Origin: Prevotella sp.
GTDB taxonomy: Bacteria > Bacteroidota > Bacteroidia > Bacteroidales > Bacteroidaceae
Length of the DNA stretch: 57,961 bases
Direction of reading: 5' to 3'
Assembly (NCBI GenBank): GCA_017618275.1
Contig: JAFZUS010000116.1
Span: 1 to 57,961 of the forward strand
Shown: positions 27,001-34,073 of the stretch, piece after piece
Layout of the letters: every line of letters starts with the position of its first letter
Numbering within the stretch: the stretch's first letter is position 1
Program-made: the position numbers and the translations under genes
Notes under the pieces: model-generated
What the model saw: the letters and a program-made list of their open reading frames with translations, nothing else
Told to the model about the DNA's origin: nothing
Databases searched by the model: none

Positions 27001-27344
27001 CGAATCAGTGGGATGGTTCGACCTACGTCAGCAGCATCCCACGCACTTATCTGTCGAACGGTGGAACACTGGCATGGAACGACCTGTTCAGCGAACGTCA
27101 GATCCAAAATGCCGCCTATTGGAAGATTGCGAACATTGAACTTGGCTGCAATTTGCCTAACAAATGGTTCGGCAATTATGTGTCAGGTGTACGCGTCTAT
27201 GTCTCTGCACAGAACCTCTTCACCATTACTGGCTACAAAGGCTACAATGTCGATTATGCCGGCGGTACCTTCACCCCAGGCTACAACTACTGTTCGTACC
27301 CCACAGCACGTAGTTTCATGGCAGGTCTGAACTTCACGTTCTAA
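24057..27344 (+). CDS. SusC-like TonB-dependent outer-membrane transporter
   Basis: This 1095-aa importer takes up oligosaccharides across the outer membrane together with its SusD partner. It has a signal peptide (about 1-30), a carboxypeptidase-regulatory-like domain (VSGQVVDQDGEGLIGATVKVKG), a TonB-box region and plug (VVVGYGTQKKADLTGSVSVV, then IRGIGTLNGNQAPLYVIDGVP), and a 22-strand barrel ending in the aromatic NFTF. It is intact. It is followed after 45 bp by susD, inside the arabinan locus. Confidence 0.95.
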   Translation: MMRKQVLFSVMFIFGLLGGLIVCPVPAMASVAQQTIKVSGQVVDQDGEGLIGATVKVKGSQTGVVTDYEGNFTIDAPSNATLVVSYVGYKDREIAVRGRAIIEQIQLEADAQVLDQVVVVGYGTQKKADLTGSVSVVNAEELKRVSHSNVSTMLEGKVAGVQITSDGQPGADPLVRIRGIGTLNGNQAPLYVIDGVPMGTTIRDFSPNDIESIQVLKDASAGAIYGSRAANGVVIITTKNGKKEQPLKVEYKGYFGVDQIKKNVYDLTNAEQYSQYLGIAAENSGIPVPGGYSKGTDGKYHFMDNTDTDWLSEAFKTGIRQNHSVNLSGGGVNNTYNISLDYYNQKGTLEGAGPNFERYTARVNNTMDVKFIKFRTSLVYSHSNQDNLAVSNANEYVQGLYGNLGNVLGGVLNMQPTIKPYDSSTWVLDDKVGSASSYRYDAYGYGVYYDTIHGDISAMNPLLINEMLTRNTIVDRFLGTASADVDLLDMLGVKSKNHKLNYKINLSYSMTSCNDKTWIPAWIQSNRVYLAKENERLTKAHRKYTDALIENTLTYDGNIGLHHINLVAGQTYEQENTNTLSATGVNLSEPYFLQLQNASSWSADSYEYKHSLASYLARLNYDYDGKYLLSAIIRRDGSSRLTKDIRWDTFTSISLGWRFDKEEFFPIDRDIVNMFKLRASYGELGNEASVADYAISTTMARNNMTYSFGNQAVTGSAVSTFVNENLAWEKRKTMNIGLDLAFFNNRIEFTAEWYKNKSEDLLYAVPVPASAGVANTTVTMNAASLENSGFEFSVTYRNRDHALKHEISANLSTLKNKVTSLGFGKDQYVTGSYITQVGQEVGKFYGWDYQGIIRTQSQLDQLNEAGRIRHNELEMEKQAADPDYTPNIVAEGGWSYQQGANVGDCYYADINNDGQINGEDQTTLGSGLPKVNFGLSAHLEYKIFDLSISTFGALGYHVTDYLYNTLNSSYGYGNKDVNILNANQWDGSTYVSSIPRTYLSNGGTLAWNDLFSERQIQNAAYWKIANIELGCNLPNKWFGNYVSGVRVYVSAQNLFTITGYKGYNVDYAGGTFTPGYNYCSYPTARSFMAGLNFTF

Positions 27345-27345
27345 A

Positions 27346-27388
27346 AAGCATGAAAGAATGAAAAAATGAAGTAATGAAAAATGAAAGT
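27346..27388. repeat. ATGAAAA-type simple repeat before susD
   Basis: Repeats of ATGAAA(A/G) fill the gap and supply a spurious ATG at 27381 in frame with susD. The equivalent gap before the next gene (29196-29230) carries a related repeat. Confidence 0.65.
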
Positions 27389-27389
27389 T

Positions 27390-29192
27390 ATGAAGACAAA
27401 TATATATAATAAGGTAATAGCAGGAGTAATCTACTGTCTCCTGGCTCCTGTCTCCAGTATCCTCTTTACGTCTTGCGACGACAAGTTGGATGTGTCCAAT
27501 CCCAACCAGCAGACAACATCCACATTCGGCAATACGGCCGATGATCTGGAAGAGAACGTGATTGCTGCATACAATCACATTCGTATGGAGGGAACCTACG
27601 CCCGTGTAGGCTATACGATTGATGTATGCCGTGGTGATGAGGTGTGGAACTCCTCACAGGTATGGTATATGCCCTTCGATGACCTGAATGCACCTTTTAC
27701 TGACGAAATCGGCCAGTGGTCGTGGCGTGACTGGTATTACACGATTAATGTATGTAACTACACCCTCTCGCGCTGCGGGGAAGACAACAGTATCCTCAAC
27801 GAACAAATGAAGCGCATCAAGGGACAGATGTTGTTCCTCCGCGGTTTGGCTTACTATAATCTCACCGGATACTATCAGAACCCGATTCTGATTACCGATT
27901 ATGCAACCTATTCCACCCTTAACGGTCTATATGGTACCAACAACACCTATGATGAGGCTTGGGATCAGGTAGAGAAGGATTTCAAGGAGGCCATAGAACT
28001 GTTGCCTACACGCGCTGAGGGCGGTGAGTGGGCCAAGGGCCGTGCCACCTCTGGTGCTGCTGCAGGCTATTATGCCCGTGCGCTGATGATGCGTCATAAG
28101 TACAGTGAGGCACTGACTGTGTTGAAGGCAATCATCAATGGCCAGTACGGCACTTATAGGTTGATGGCCAACTACGGTGACAACTTCCGTGAAGGGCCCA
28201 ATTACGAGAACAACGAAGAGAGCCTCTTTGAGGTTCAATATCTGGACTACGGTTCTCAGGGTACCGACGACGAGTGGACACCAGTGAACACCAGTCCGAA
28301 CGCCACGCAGGGGCATGCTATCGAAAGCAACTTCGGCCCTGGCGACTGTGGCGGTTGGGCAGACCTCTCTGCATCACCTTGGCTCTATAACCTCTTTAAG
28401 GCAGAGCGCACTACCAGCGGCTCACTTGACCCCCGTCTCTACTGGACTATCGGCACCTACGAGCCCGAATGGGAAGGCTTTGAGTACGGCAATGTCTGCT
28501 ATACACTGCCGATAACAGCCGATGCCCCCTTTGTGACCAACAACAACTACGGTGGACTGCCTATCGCCAAGAACACCAATCTCCGTACAGGACTCTATGA
28601 CAAGGTAGTGACTGGTCTGCATTGCGGTATCAACCTGCGCATGATGCGCTACAGCGATGTGCTGCTACGTGCCGCAGAGTGTGAAAATGAGGTGAACGGC
28701 CCTACACAGCAGGCTATCGATTGGATCAACCAGGTACGAAACCGTGCTCAGTTGGCCAGCCTGAAACTCTCAGACTTCAACACTGCCGACAAACTGTTTG
28801 AGCAAATTGCTAATGTGGAGCGTCCAAAGGAGTTCGGTTGTGAGTATGGTCGTGGATTCGACCTCATCCGTTGGGGATTCTTCTACGACAGCAATCGTCT
28901 GCAGCAGATCAGATCTCACGCCGTGGTGTTACGCACCAACGACAGGAGTACAGTGAAGGATGCTATCGACTACGACGCTCTGCCGAAGAATGGGGACGGT
29001 ACGCTGACCAAGGAAACTAAGGAGCAGGGATACAAGACATCCTTCGACACTTGGGTTCAAGGTCATGAGTTCCTACCGATCTATCAGGGTACGCTGACCG
29101 ACAATCCAAATCTCAAGGGTAACTCTGCCAATAATGGCACAAGTAATGCCGACAAACTGTATGGCCCTGTACACCCAGTGGTGAATCTGTAA
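27390..29192 (+). CDS. SusD-like outer-membrane lipoprotein
   Basis: This 600-aa lipoprotein captures glycan at the surface as the lid of the SusC transporter. The signal peptide ends FTSC. The mature protein has the SusD/RagB helical repeats (KGQMLFLRGLAYYNLTGYYQN, then the C-terminal NVERPKEFGCEYGRGFDLIRWGFF). I prefer the ATG at 27390 (MKTNIYNKV) to the one at 27381, because the downstream paralogous leader aligns there and the upstream codons are repeat-derived. The hydrophobic core of the signal peptide is encoded by a CTGTCTCCTGGCTCC-type repeat (27433-27461). Confidence 0.93.
   Translation: MKTNIYNKVIAGVIYCLLAPVSSILFTSCDDKLDVSNPNQQTTSTFGNTADDLEENVIAAYNHIRMEGTYARVGYTIDVCRGDEVWNSSQVWYMPFDDLNAPFTDEIGQWSWRDWYYTINVCNYTLSRCGEDNSILNEQMKRIKGQMLFLRGLAYYNLTGYYQNPILITDYATYSTLNGLYGTNNTYDEAWDQVEKDFKEAIELLPTRAEGGEWAKGRATSGAAAGYYARALMMRHKYSEALTVLKAIINGQYGTYRLMANYGDNFREGPNYENNEESLFEVQYLDYGSQGTDDEWTPVNTSPNATQGHAIESNFGPGDCGGWADLSASPWLYNLFKAERTTSGSLDPRLYWTIGTYEPEWEGFEYGNVCYTLPITADAPFVTNNNYGGLPIAKNTNLRTGLYDKVVTGLHCGINLRMMRYSDVLLRAAECENEVNGPTQQAIDWINQVRNRAQLASLKLSDFNTADKLFEQIANVERPKEFGCEYGRGFDLIRWGFFYDSNRLQQIRSHAVVLRTNDRSTVKDAIDYDALPKNGDGTLTKETKEQGYKTSFDTWVQGHEFLPIYQGTLTDNPNLKGNSANNGTSNADKLYGPVHPVVNL
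27433..27461. repeat. CTCCTGTCTCCTG-type repeat within the SusD signal peptide
   Basis: Degenerate copies of CTGTCTCC/GGCTCCTGTCTCC encode the signal-peptide core of the SusD protein in frame. Confidence 0.65.
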
Positions 29193-29195
29193 TTA

Positions 29196-29230
29196 ATTGA
29201 AAAATGAAATAGATAATTGAAAATTGAAAG
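29196..29230. repeat. AATTGAAAA-type simple repeat before the surface lipoprotein gene
   Basis: Repeats of AATTGAAA(A) occupy the short gap between susD and the next gene. They supply a false in-frame TTG start at 29224. Confidence 0.6.
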
Positions 29231-29232
29231 TT

Positions 29233-31170
29233 ATGAAGACTAATATATATAATAAGGTATTGGCAGGAGCATTCTCTTACCTCTTACTTCTCACCTCTTA
29301 CTTCTTTATGACTTCCTGTGAGGGTGGTGATCTGTATGGCATCGACTCTCCCGACTGGATCTCTGCAAAGGCAGACTCCATTGCTGCCGAGAAAGCCAAG
29401 AACCAGGGAGGTGATGATGTCATCGAAGGGCTTGAAGAGGACGTTTATACTGTAGGTGCTACCGACTATTCTACTGGCTGGTGGGCCGTATTCTCTAAGT
29501 ATTATCAGATTCCCGAAGGTGGTAAGTGGATTGCTCAATTCAACCTGCATATCAATCCCAATGCCTCAAATACCTATAAGAATTTTGCGCTTATCATCTG
29601 CAATGATGCCGACCGTGGCTCAAACAAGGAGTATGGTGCTATCCGTTATGACTATCAGCCGAGTGGCAACTCAGAGTGGGGTGACTATATCGACCGTAGC
29701 CTCGCCACAAGTACACTTGAGTTTGCTACCGATACTGACAGTGGCGTAGATCAACTTGGAGGTAAGGTTACTCTGACCATCGACCGCACAGGAGGTGGTT
29801 TGATTGTGACGATGACCAATGGTAAGGTAACAAAGACCTACACGCAGACATCACCTCTGGTGAATCTTAATGATGACCAGTCTAACACCACCATCCGCGC
29901 CTTCCTTGTGCCCGAGGGATCGTTTATCGATTTCATCGGCTCTACCATTGAGCCTATCGGTGGTTTCACCTCTAAGGAAGATAAGCAGCCATTGTCGATG
30001 ACACTCAATGGCGTACCCAAAAAGGTGCTTCAGGGTACAACATTAGAAGATGCCTTTGCCAATGTCACTGCCACCGTCCAGTTCGAGCAGGAGGTTTCTG
30101 CTACCATCAAGGCAACAGACCTGACATTCCAGGCTGTTCCAGACATGAATTCATTGGGTAAGAAGACTCTAGTTGCTGCCTACGCCAAGACATACAAGGG
30201 TGAAGGTGCTAATCCTGTTATTGCTTCCGCAGAGTTTGAGGTAGTCGATAAAATGTACACTAGTCTGGGTGCCACCGACAACTCTACAGGTTGGTGGGGT
30301 GCGCATTCTGAAAATATCAAGGTCAGACCTAAGGAGACTTTCGTCAGTACTTTTACCAACTACACCAGTGGTGCCAACAACTGGAACAACTTCGTAGTAG
30401 TGCTCTGCCGTGCAGATAACACCGAGTTTGCCGTTGTACGTGCTGACAACTACGGTTGGGGCGCTGGATATGAAAACAATCCAAACCTCATACTTAGTGG
30501 CGGTCAGGCTGACTGGAGGACTTGGCTCTCTGCCATGGACGGTGCCAAGGTGAACGTAGCAGTTACGAATAACGGCGACAACACTGCCGATGTTCAGGCT
30601 GTGATGCATGGTAATGACGGTAACATTTATACGCAGGAATATAAGGGAATCATTATCGATTCTGAGGACTTCTACTTCCGCTACACTGTTGACGGTTGCC
30701 ACCTGGAGTTCGACACCGTAATTGGTGCTGACGACAACTCTACTGGCTGGTGGGGTGCGCACTCTGATGATTTCAACGTTCCTGTAGGTAAGACGGTAAG
30801 CACACGCATCAAGAACTTTACCAACGGTGCCAATAACTGGAACAACTTCGTGGTAGTTCTGACAAGCGATGGTGCTGCTGAGTATGCCGTGGTTCGTGCT
30901 GACAATTATGGCTGGGGTGCAAGTTATGAGAATAATCCCAACCTGACTACTAGTGGCGGACAGGCAGACTGGGGCGCATGGCTCTCGGCTATGGATGATG
31001 CTACCGTTACCGTATCTGTCACCAACAATGGAGGTTCTGCCGACGTGAGATGCGTCATGGTGGGCAACGATGGCCAGACCTACTATCAGGACTACCTCGG
31101 TATCAGTCCTATCTCCGATGACCTCTGGTTCCGCTTTACCGTTGACGGCTGTCACTTAGTATTTGAATAA
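29233..31170 (+). CDS. Surface lipoprotein with three repeated domains, probable glycan-binding protein
   Basis: This 645-aa lipoprotein (signal peptide ending MTSC) lies in the SusE/SGBP position of the locus. It has a diverged first domain (from about residue 74, GATDYSTGWW), an Ig-like segment (about 250-340) and two nearly identical C-terminal domains (about 343-495 and 496-645). Each of these opens GA(T/D)DNSTGWWGAHS and ends VDGCHL(E/V)F. The many aromatic residues suggest carbohydrate binding, so a role in holding arabinan for SusCD and GH43 is inferred. The signal-peptide core is encoded by a CTCTTACTTCTCACC repeat. I do not recognise a named family. Confidence 0.75.
   Translation: MKTNIYNKVLAGAFSYLLLLTSYFFMTSCEGGDLYGIDSPDWISAKADSIAAEKAKNQGGDDVIEGLEEDVYTVGATDYSTGWWAVFSKYYQIPEGGKWIAQFNLHINPNASNTYKNFALIICNDADRGSNKEYGAIRYDYQPSGNSEWGDYIDRSLATSTLEFATDTDSGVDQLGGKVTLTIDRTGGGLIVTMTNGKVTKTYTQTSPLVNLNDDQSNTTIRAFLVPEGSFIDFIGSTIEPIGGFTSKEDKQPLSMTLNGVPKKVLQGTTLEDAFANVTATVQFEQEVSATIKATDLTFQAVPDMNSLGKKTLVAAYAKTYKGEGANPVIASAEFEVVDKMYTSLGATDNSTGWWGAHSENIKVRPKETFVSTFTNYTSGANNWNNFVVVLCRADNTEFAVVRADNYGWGAGYENNPNLILSGGQADWRTWLSAMDGAKVNVAVTNNGDNTADVQAVMHGNDGNIYTQEYKGIIIDSEDFYFRYTVDGCHLEFDTVIGADDNSTGWWGAHSDDFNVPVGKTVSTRIKNFTNGANNWNNFVVVLTSDGAAEYAVVRADNYGWGASYENNPNLTTSGGQADWGAWLSAMDDATVTVSVTNNGGSADVRCVMVGNDGQTYYQDYLGISPISDDLWFRFTVDGCHLVFE
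29273..29305. repeat. CTCTTACTTCTCA-type repeat within a lipoprotein signal peptide
   Basis: Degenerate tandem copies of TCTTACCTCTTACTTC encode the hydrophobic core (SYLLLLTSYFF) of the signal peptide, at the same position as the different repeat in the SusD gene. Confidence 0.65.
30261..31167 (+). repeat. Tandem duplication of an about 150-codon domain
   Basis: The segments 30261-30719 and 30720-31167 encode two closely similar domains within the surface lipoprotein. Shared runs include STGWWGAHS, NNWNNFVVVL and VVRADNYGWGA. Confidence 0.85.
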
Positions 31171-31176
31171 TTGATA

Positions 31177-32934
31177 ATGAGAAAGTATCTGTATATACTA
31201 CTGTCTGCACTGGTTCCCATGAGTGCTGTGGCCTACACGCTGAAACGTGTCAGCGTGCATGACCCCAGCATTGTGTGGGAGCCAGTATCCCAGACGTACT
31301 ATATCTTCGGCTCTCATCGTGCAGCAGCCAAGACCACCGACCTGATGAGTTGGACAACGTTTACAGCACCTTGGGCCACAGCCACAAGCAACAATGCCGA
31401 TCCTAATGTGGCCTTCACAAAGCCAGGGATTGCCTCTTCTGCTTTTGATGCCATCAAATGGTCGGCACGTGGAGGGACACAAGGTCAAGCCAAATACGAT
31501 GTCACTGGCAACCAGTGGGCTCCTGACATCATCTGGAACAAGGCCATGAATAAGTGGTGTATGTACCTGAGCGTCAACGGAGACAACTGGTATTCTAGTA
31601 TTATCCTGCTGACCGCCGACAACATCGAGGGGCCGTACCTCTACCAAGCCCCTGTGGTGATGAGTGGGTTCCACACAGGCACAGCCTACAAGGACACCGA
31701 CTTGGAACAGGCCATCGGCACACAGGCTTCGCTGCCAGATCGTTATGCCGTAGGCAACAAGTGGGGCTCACGTTATCCTAATTGTATCGACCCGTGTGTG
31801 TTCTACGACGAGGAAGGCAAACTGTGGATGTCATACGGTTCGTGGAGCGGTGGTATATGGATGCTTGAACTCGACGAGAATACAGGTTTGCGCGATTATA
31901 ATGTCACCTACACGTTGACAGGATCAGGCGACGGTGTCACCATTGACCCCTATTTCGGAAAGAAGATTGCGGGTGGATTCTACGTGTCTGGCGAAGCCAG
32001 TTATATCGAGTACATCGGCGGCTATTACTATCTGTTTGTCACCTACGGCGGACTGGCTGCCGGTGGCAATGCCAACGACTATAACAACGGTGGTTACCAG
32101 ATGCGTGTGTTCCGCTCGGAGAAACCAGACGGACCGTATAACGACTCACGTAACAATAGCGCCGTATTCCCGTCCTATCTGTTGAACTTCGGTGTCAAGG
32201 AGAACGACAACTTCCGTGGTGTCAATATCTTTGGAGCCTACACCTCGTGGGGCAACCAGGCCAAGGGCAACTACGGCGAGCGTTCGCAAGGTCATAACTC
32301 CATCATCGCTGCCGAGGACGGACGAACTTATTTGGTCTATCACACCCGATTCCAGAACTGGGGGGAGAGCCATCAGGTACGTGTCCACCAGGTCTTCCAA
32401 AGCAAGAATGGCTGGTTGGTCGTCACTCCGTTCGAATACACGGGTGAGGAGGTAAAGAGTGCTGATATTGCCACTACCCAGCAGATAGCCACTGACCGCA
32501 TTCCTGGTAAATACAAACTGCTTATTCATAAATACAAATTGAATCACACCAAGAAAGAGGCTTCGGAACCAACCGACATTGAACTCAAAGACGACGGTTC
32601 TGTTACTGGAGGTGCTACTGGAACATGGAAGATTGAGGAAGGCACATCTTATGTCACCCTCAAGATTAACAATACCTACTATCATGGCGTGATGGTTGAG
32701 CAGACATTAGAACCTACCGACACAAAGGCTCCAGCCTTTACGGCAATTGCCGCCACAACAGGGGAAACCGTATGGGGTTACCAGACGGAAGCCTCTGCTT
32801 CGGGCATCGCAAACATGACGATAGATAACGATTCTGCAACTGGTATTATCTACAACCTGAATGGTCGTCGAATCAAAAACGCACATAGTAAAGGAATTTA
32901 TATCCGAAACGGCAAAAAATATTTAGTTAGATAA
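31177..32934 (+). CDS. GH43 family arabinan hydrolase with C-terminal accessory domain
   Basis: This 585-aa secreted enzyme has a signal peptide (about 1-19, MSAVAY), a five-bladed GH43 propeller with the catalytic-base region VHDPSIVWEP, the pKa-modulator region NCIDPCVFYD and the acid region GEASYIEYI, and a beta-sandwich C-terminal domain of the type found after endo-arabinanases (YKLLIHKYKLNH onward). The last residues (IYNLNGRRI...GIYIRNGKKYLV) resemble the C-terminal sorting tails common in Prevotella. It probably cuts alpha-1,5-L-arabinan. I used the ATG at 31177; the frame also opens at a TTG at 31171. Confidence 0.88.
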   Translation: MRKYLYILLSALVPMSAVAYTLKRVSVHDPSIVWEPVSQTYYIFGSHRAAAKTTDLMSWTTFTAPWATATSNNADPNVAFTKPGIASSAFDAIKWSARGGTQGQAKYDVTGNQWAPDIIWNKAMNKWCMYLSVNGDNWYSSIILLTADNIEGPYLYQAPVVMSGFHTGTAYKDTDLEQAIGTQASLPDRYAVGNKWGSRYPNCIDPCVFYDEEGKLWMSYGSWSGGIWMLELDENTGLRDYNVTYTLTGSGDGVTIDPYFGKKIAGGFYVSGEASYIEYIGGYYYLFVTYGGLAAGGNANDYNNGGYQMRVFRSEKPDGPYNDSRNNSAVFPSYLLNFGVKENDNFRGVNIFGAYTSWGNQAKGNYGERSQGHNSIIAAEDGRTYLVYHTRFQNWGESHQVRVHQVFQSKNGWLVVTPFEYTGEEVKSADIATTQQIATDRIPGKYKLLIHKYKLNHTKKEASEPTDIELKDDGSVTGGATGTWKIEEGTSYVTLKINNTYYHGVMVEQTLEPTDTKAPAFTAIAATTGETVWGYQTEASASGIANMTIDNDSATGIIYNLNGRRIKNAHSKGIYIRNGKKYLVR

Positions 32935-32938
32935 TCAT

Positions 32939-34006
32939 ATGAGGAAAACAGCAATTTCCTTGATGCTGTTAGCCCTGGGTGTCACTCTGATGGCGCAGGG
33001 GCAACAGCATCACTTAAGACACATGCCTTTCACAACCGAAACGCCAATGGTGCATGACCCTGTGATGGCATACGAAGATAGTACCTATTATATCTTTGCC
33101 ACTGGCATGGGTATCCAGCAGATGACCTCGCAGGATCGAAAGACATGGACGGTGAAACCAGAACCCCTGATGTCGGTGATTCCGAAGTGGACACGTGACT
33201 CCGTACCTGGTTTTACCCGTCATGTGTGGGCTCCTGATGTCATCCATTGGCATGATCGCTGGTGGCTCGCTTATAGTTGTTCTACCTTTGGACGTAATGG
33301 CTCGGCCATCGGGCTGCTCTCCACTCGATCACTGGCCTCTGGCCTGTGGGAGGATGAAGGGTGTATCGTGACCTCACAGGAGAAACGTGACAACTGGAAC
33401 GCCATCGATCCAAATTTCATCATTGACGACAATGACCAGCCCTGGTTGGTGTGGGGATCTTTCTGGGATGGAATCCAACTGGTTCGTCTCGATACGACGA
33501 TGCATATCGTCTCTTCCGTTCGGGCGGATTTGCAATCTGCCCGTCCCCGCACAATAGCCCGTCGCTATAATCTGAATAGTCAGGATGCCAGGGCTGCATT
33601 ACCTATCAATCCGAATCCGCCCAAGAACCCCACTTCAGATTTCGCAGGTCCGAATGCCATTGAGGCACCGTTTATCTTCAAGCATGACGGCTGGTACTAT
33701 CTGTTCGTCTCTTGGGACTATTGCTGTCAGGGCGCGAAGAGCAACTACCGCGTGGCTGTAGGCCGCAGCAGATATGTTGAGGGGCCATATCTCGACAGCA
33801 AAGGCTTTGATATGCGTTATGGAGGAGGTAATCTTTTCCTTGAAGGAGACAAGAAAGAGTATGAGGCTGCTGGTCATTGTGCCGTCTACCACATGGATGG
33901 TCAAGACATTTTTATCTGTCATGGCTACAGCGTTGCTCAGGAAGGCGCCTCTGTGCTTATCCAACGTCCCATCCATTGGACTCCTGATGGTTGGCCAGAA
34001 CTGTAA
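32939..34006 (+). CDS. GH43 family endo-arabinanase-like enzyme
   Basis: This 355-aa secreted GH43 has a signal peptide (about 1-20, LMAQG), the base region MVHDPVMAYED, AIDPNFIIDDNDQPWLVWGS for the pKa modulator, and NAIEAPFIFKHDGWYYLF for the acid. It probably has arabinan endo-1,5-alpha-L-arabinosidase activity. It starts 4 bp after the previous GH43 stop. The peptide VRADLQSARP in the middle is encoded by a 23-bp palindrome (33521-33543), an apparent in-frame repeat insertion in a surface loop. The locus ends at a strong bidirectional terminator. Confidence 0.9.
   Translation: MRKTAISLMLLALGVTLMAQGQQHHLRHMPFTTETPMVHDPVMAYEDSTYYIFATGMGIQQMTSQDRKTWTVKPEPLMSVIPKWTRDSVPGFTRHVWAPDVIHWHDRWWLAYSCSTFGRNGSAIGLLSTRSLASGLWEDEGCIVTSQEKRDNWNAIDPNFIIDDNDQPWLVWGSFWDGIQLVRLDTTMHIVSSVRADLQSARPRTIARRYNLNSQDARAALPINPNPPKNPTSDFAGPNAIEAPFIFKHDGWYYLFVSWDYCCQGAKSNYRVAVGRSRYVEGPYLDSKGFDMRYGGGNLFLEGDKKEYEAAGHCAVYHMDGQDIFICHGYSVAQEGASVLIQRPIHWTPDGWPEL
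33521..33543. repeat. Palindromic repeat inserted in the second GH43 gene
   Basis: CGGGCGGATT, centre TGC, AATCTGCCCG: a palindrome with one mismatch. It is read as RADLQSAR on the plus strand and as RADCKSAR on the minus strand, so it is open in both directions. Confidence 0.85.
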
Positions 34007-34020
34007 GATAGGCAAGTGAG

Positions 34021-34073
34021 AAATAATAAGGCAAGGGGGCTGGCAAAACGCCAGCCCCCTTGCCTTATTATTT
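34021..34073. terminator. Bidirectional terminator between the GH43 and GH51 genes
   Basis: A perfect 23-bp inverted repeat (34021-34043 with 34051-34073, 7-nt loop) with a GC-rich inner stem and A/T ends serves both convergent genes. The GH51 stop codon lies inside the right arm. Confidence 0.92.
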
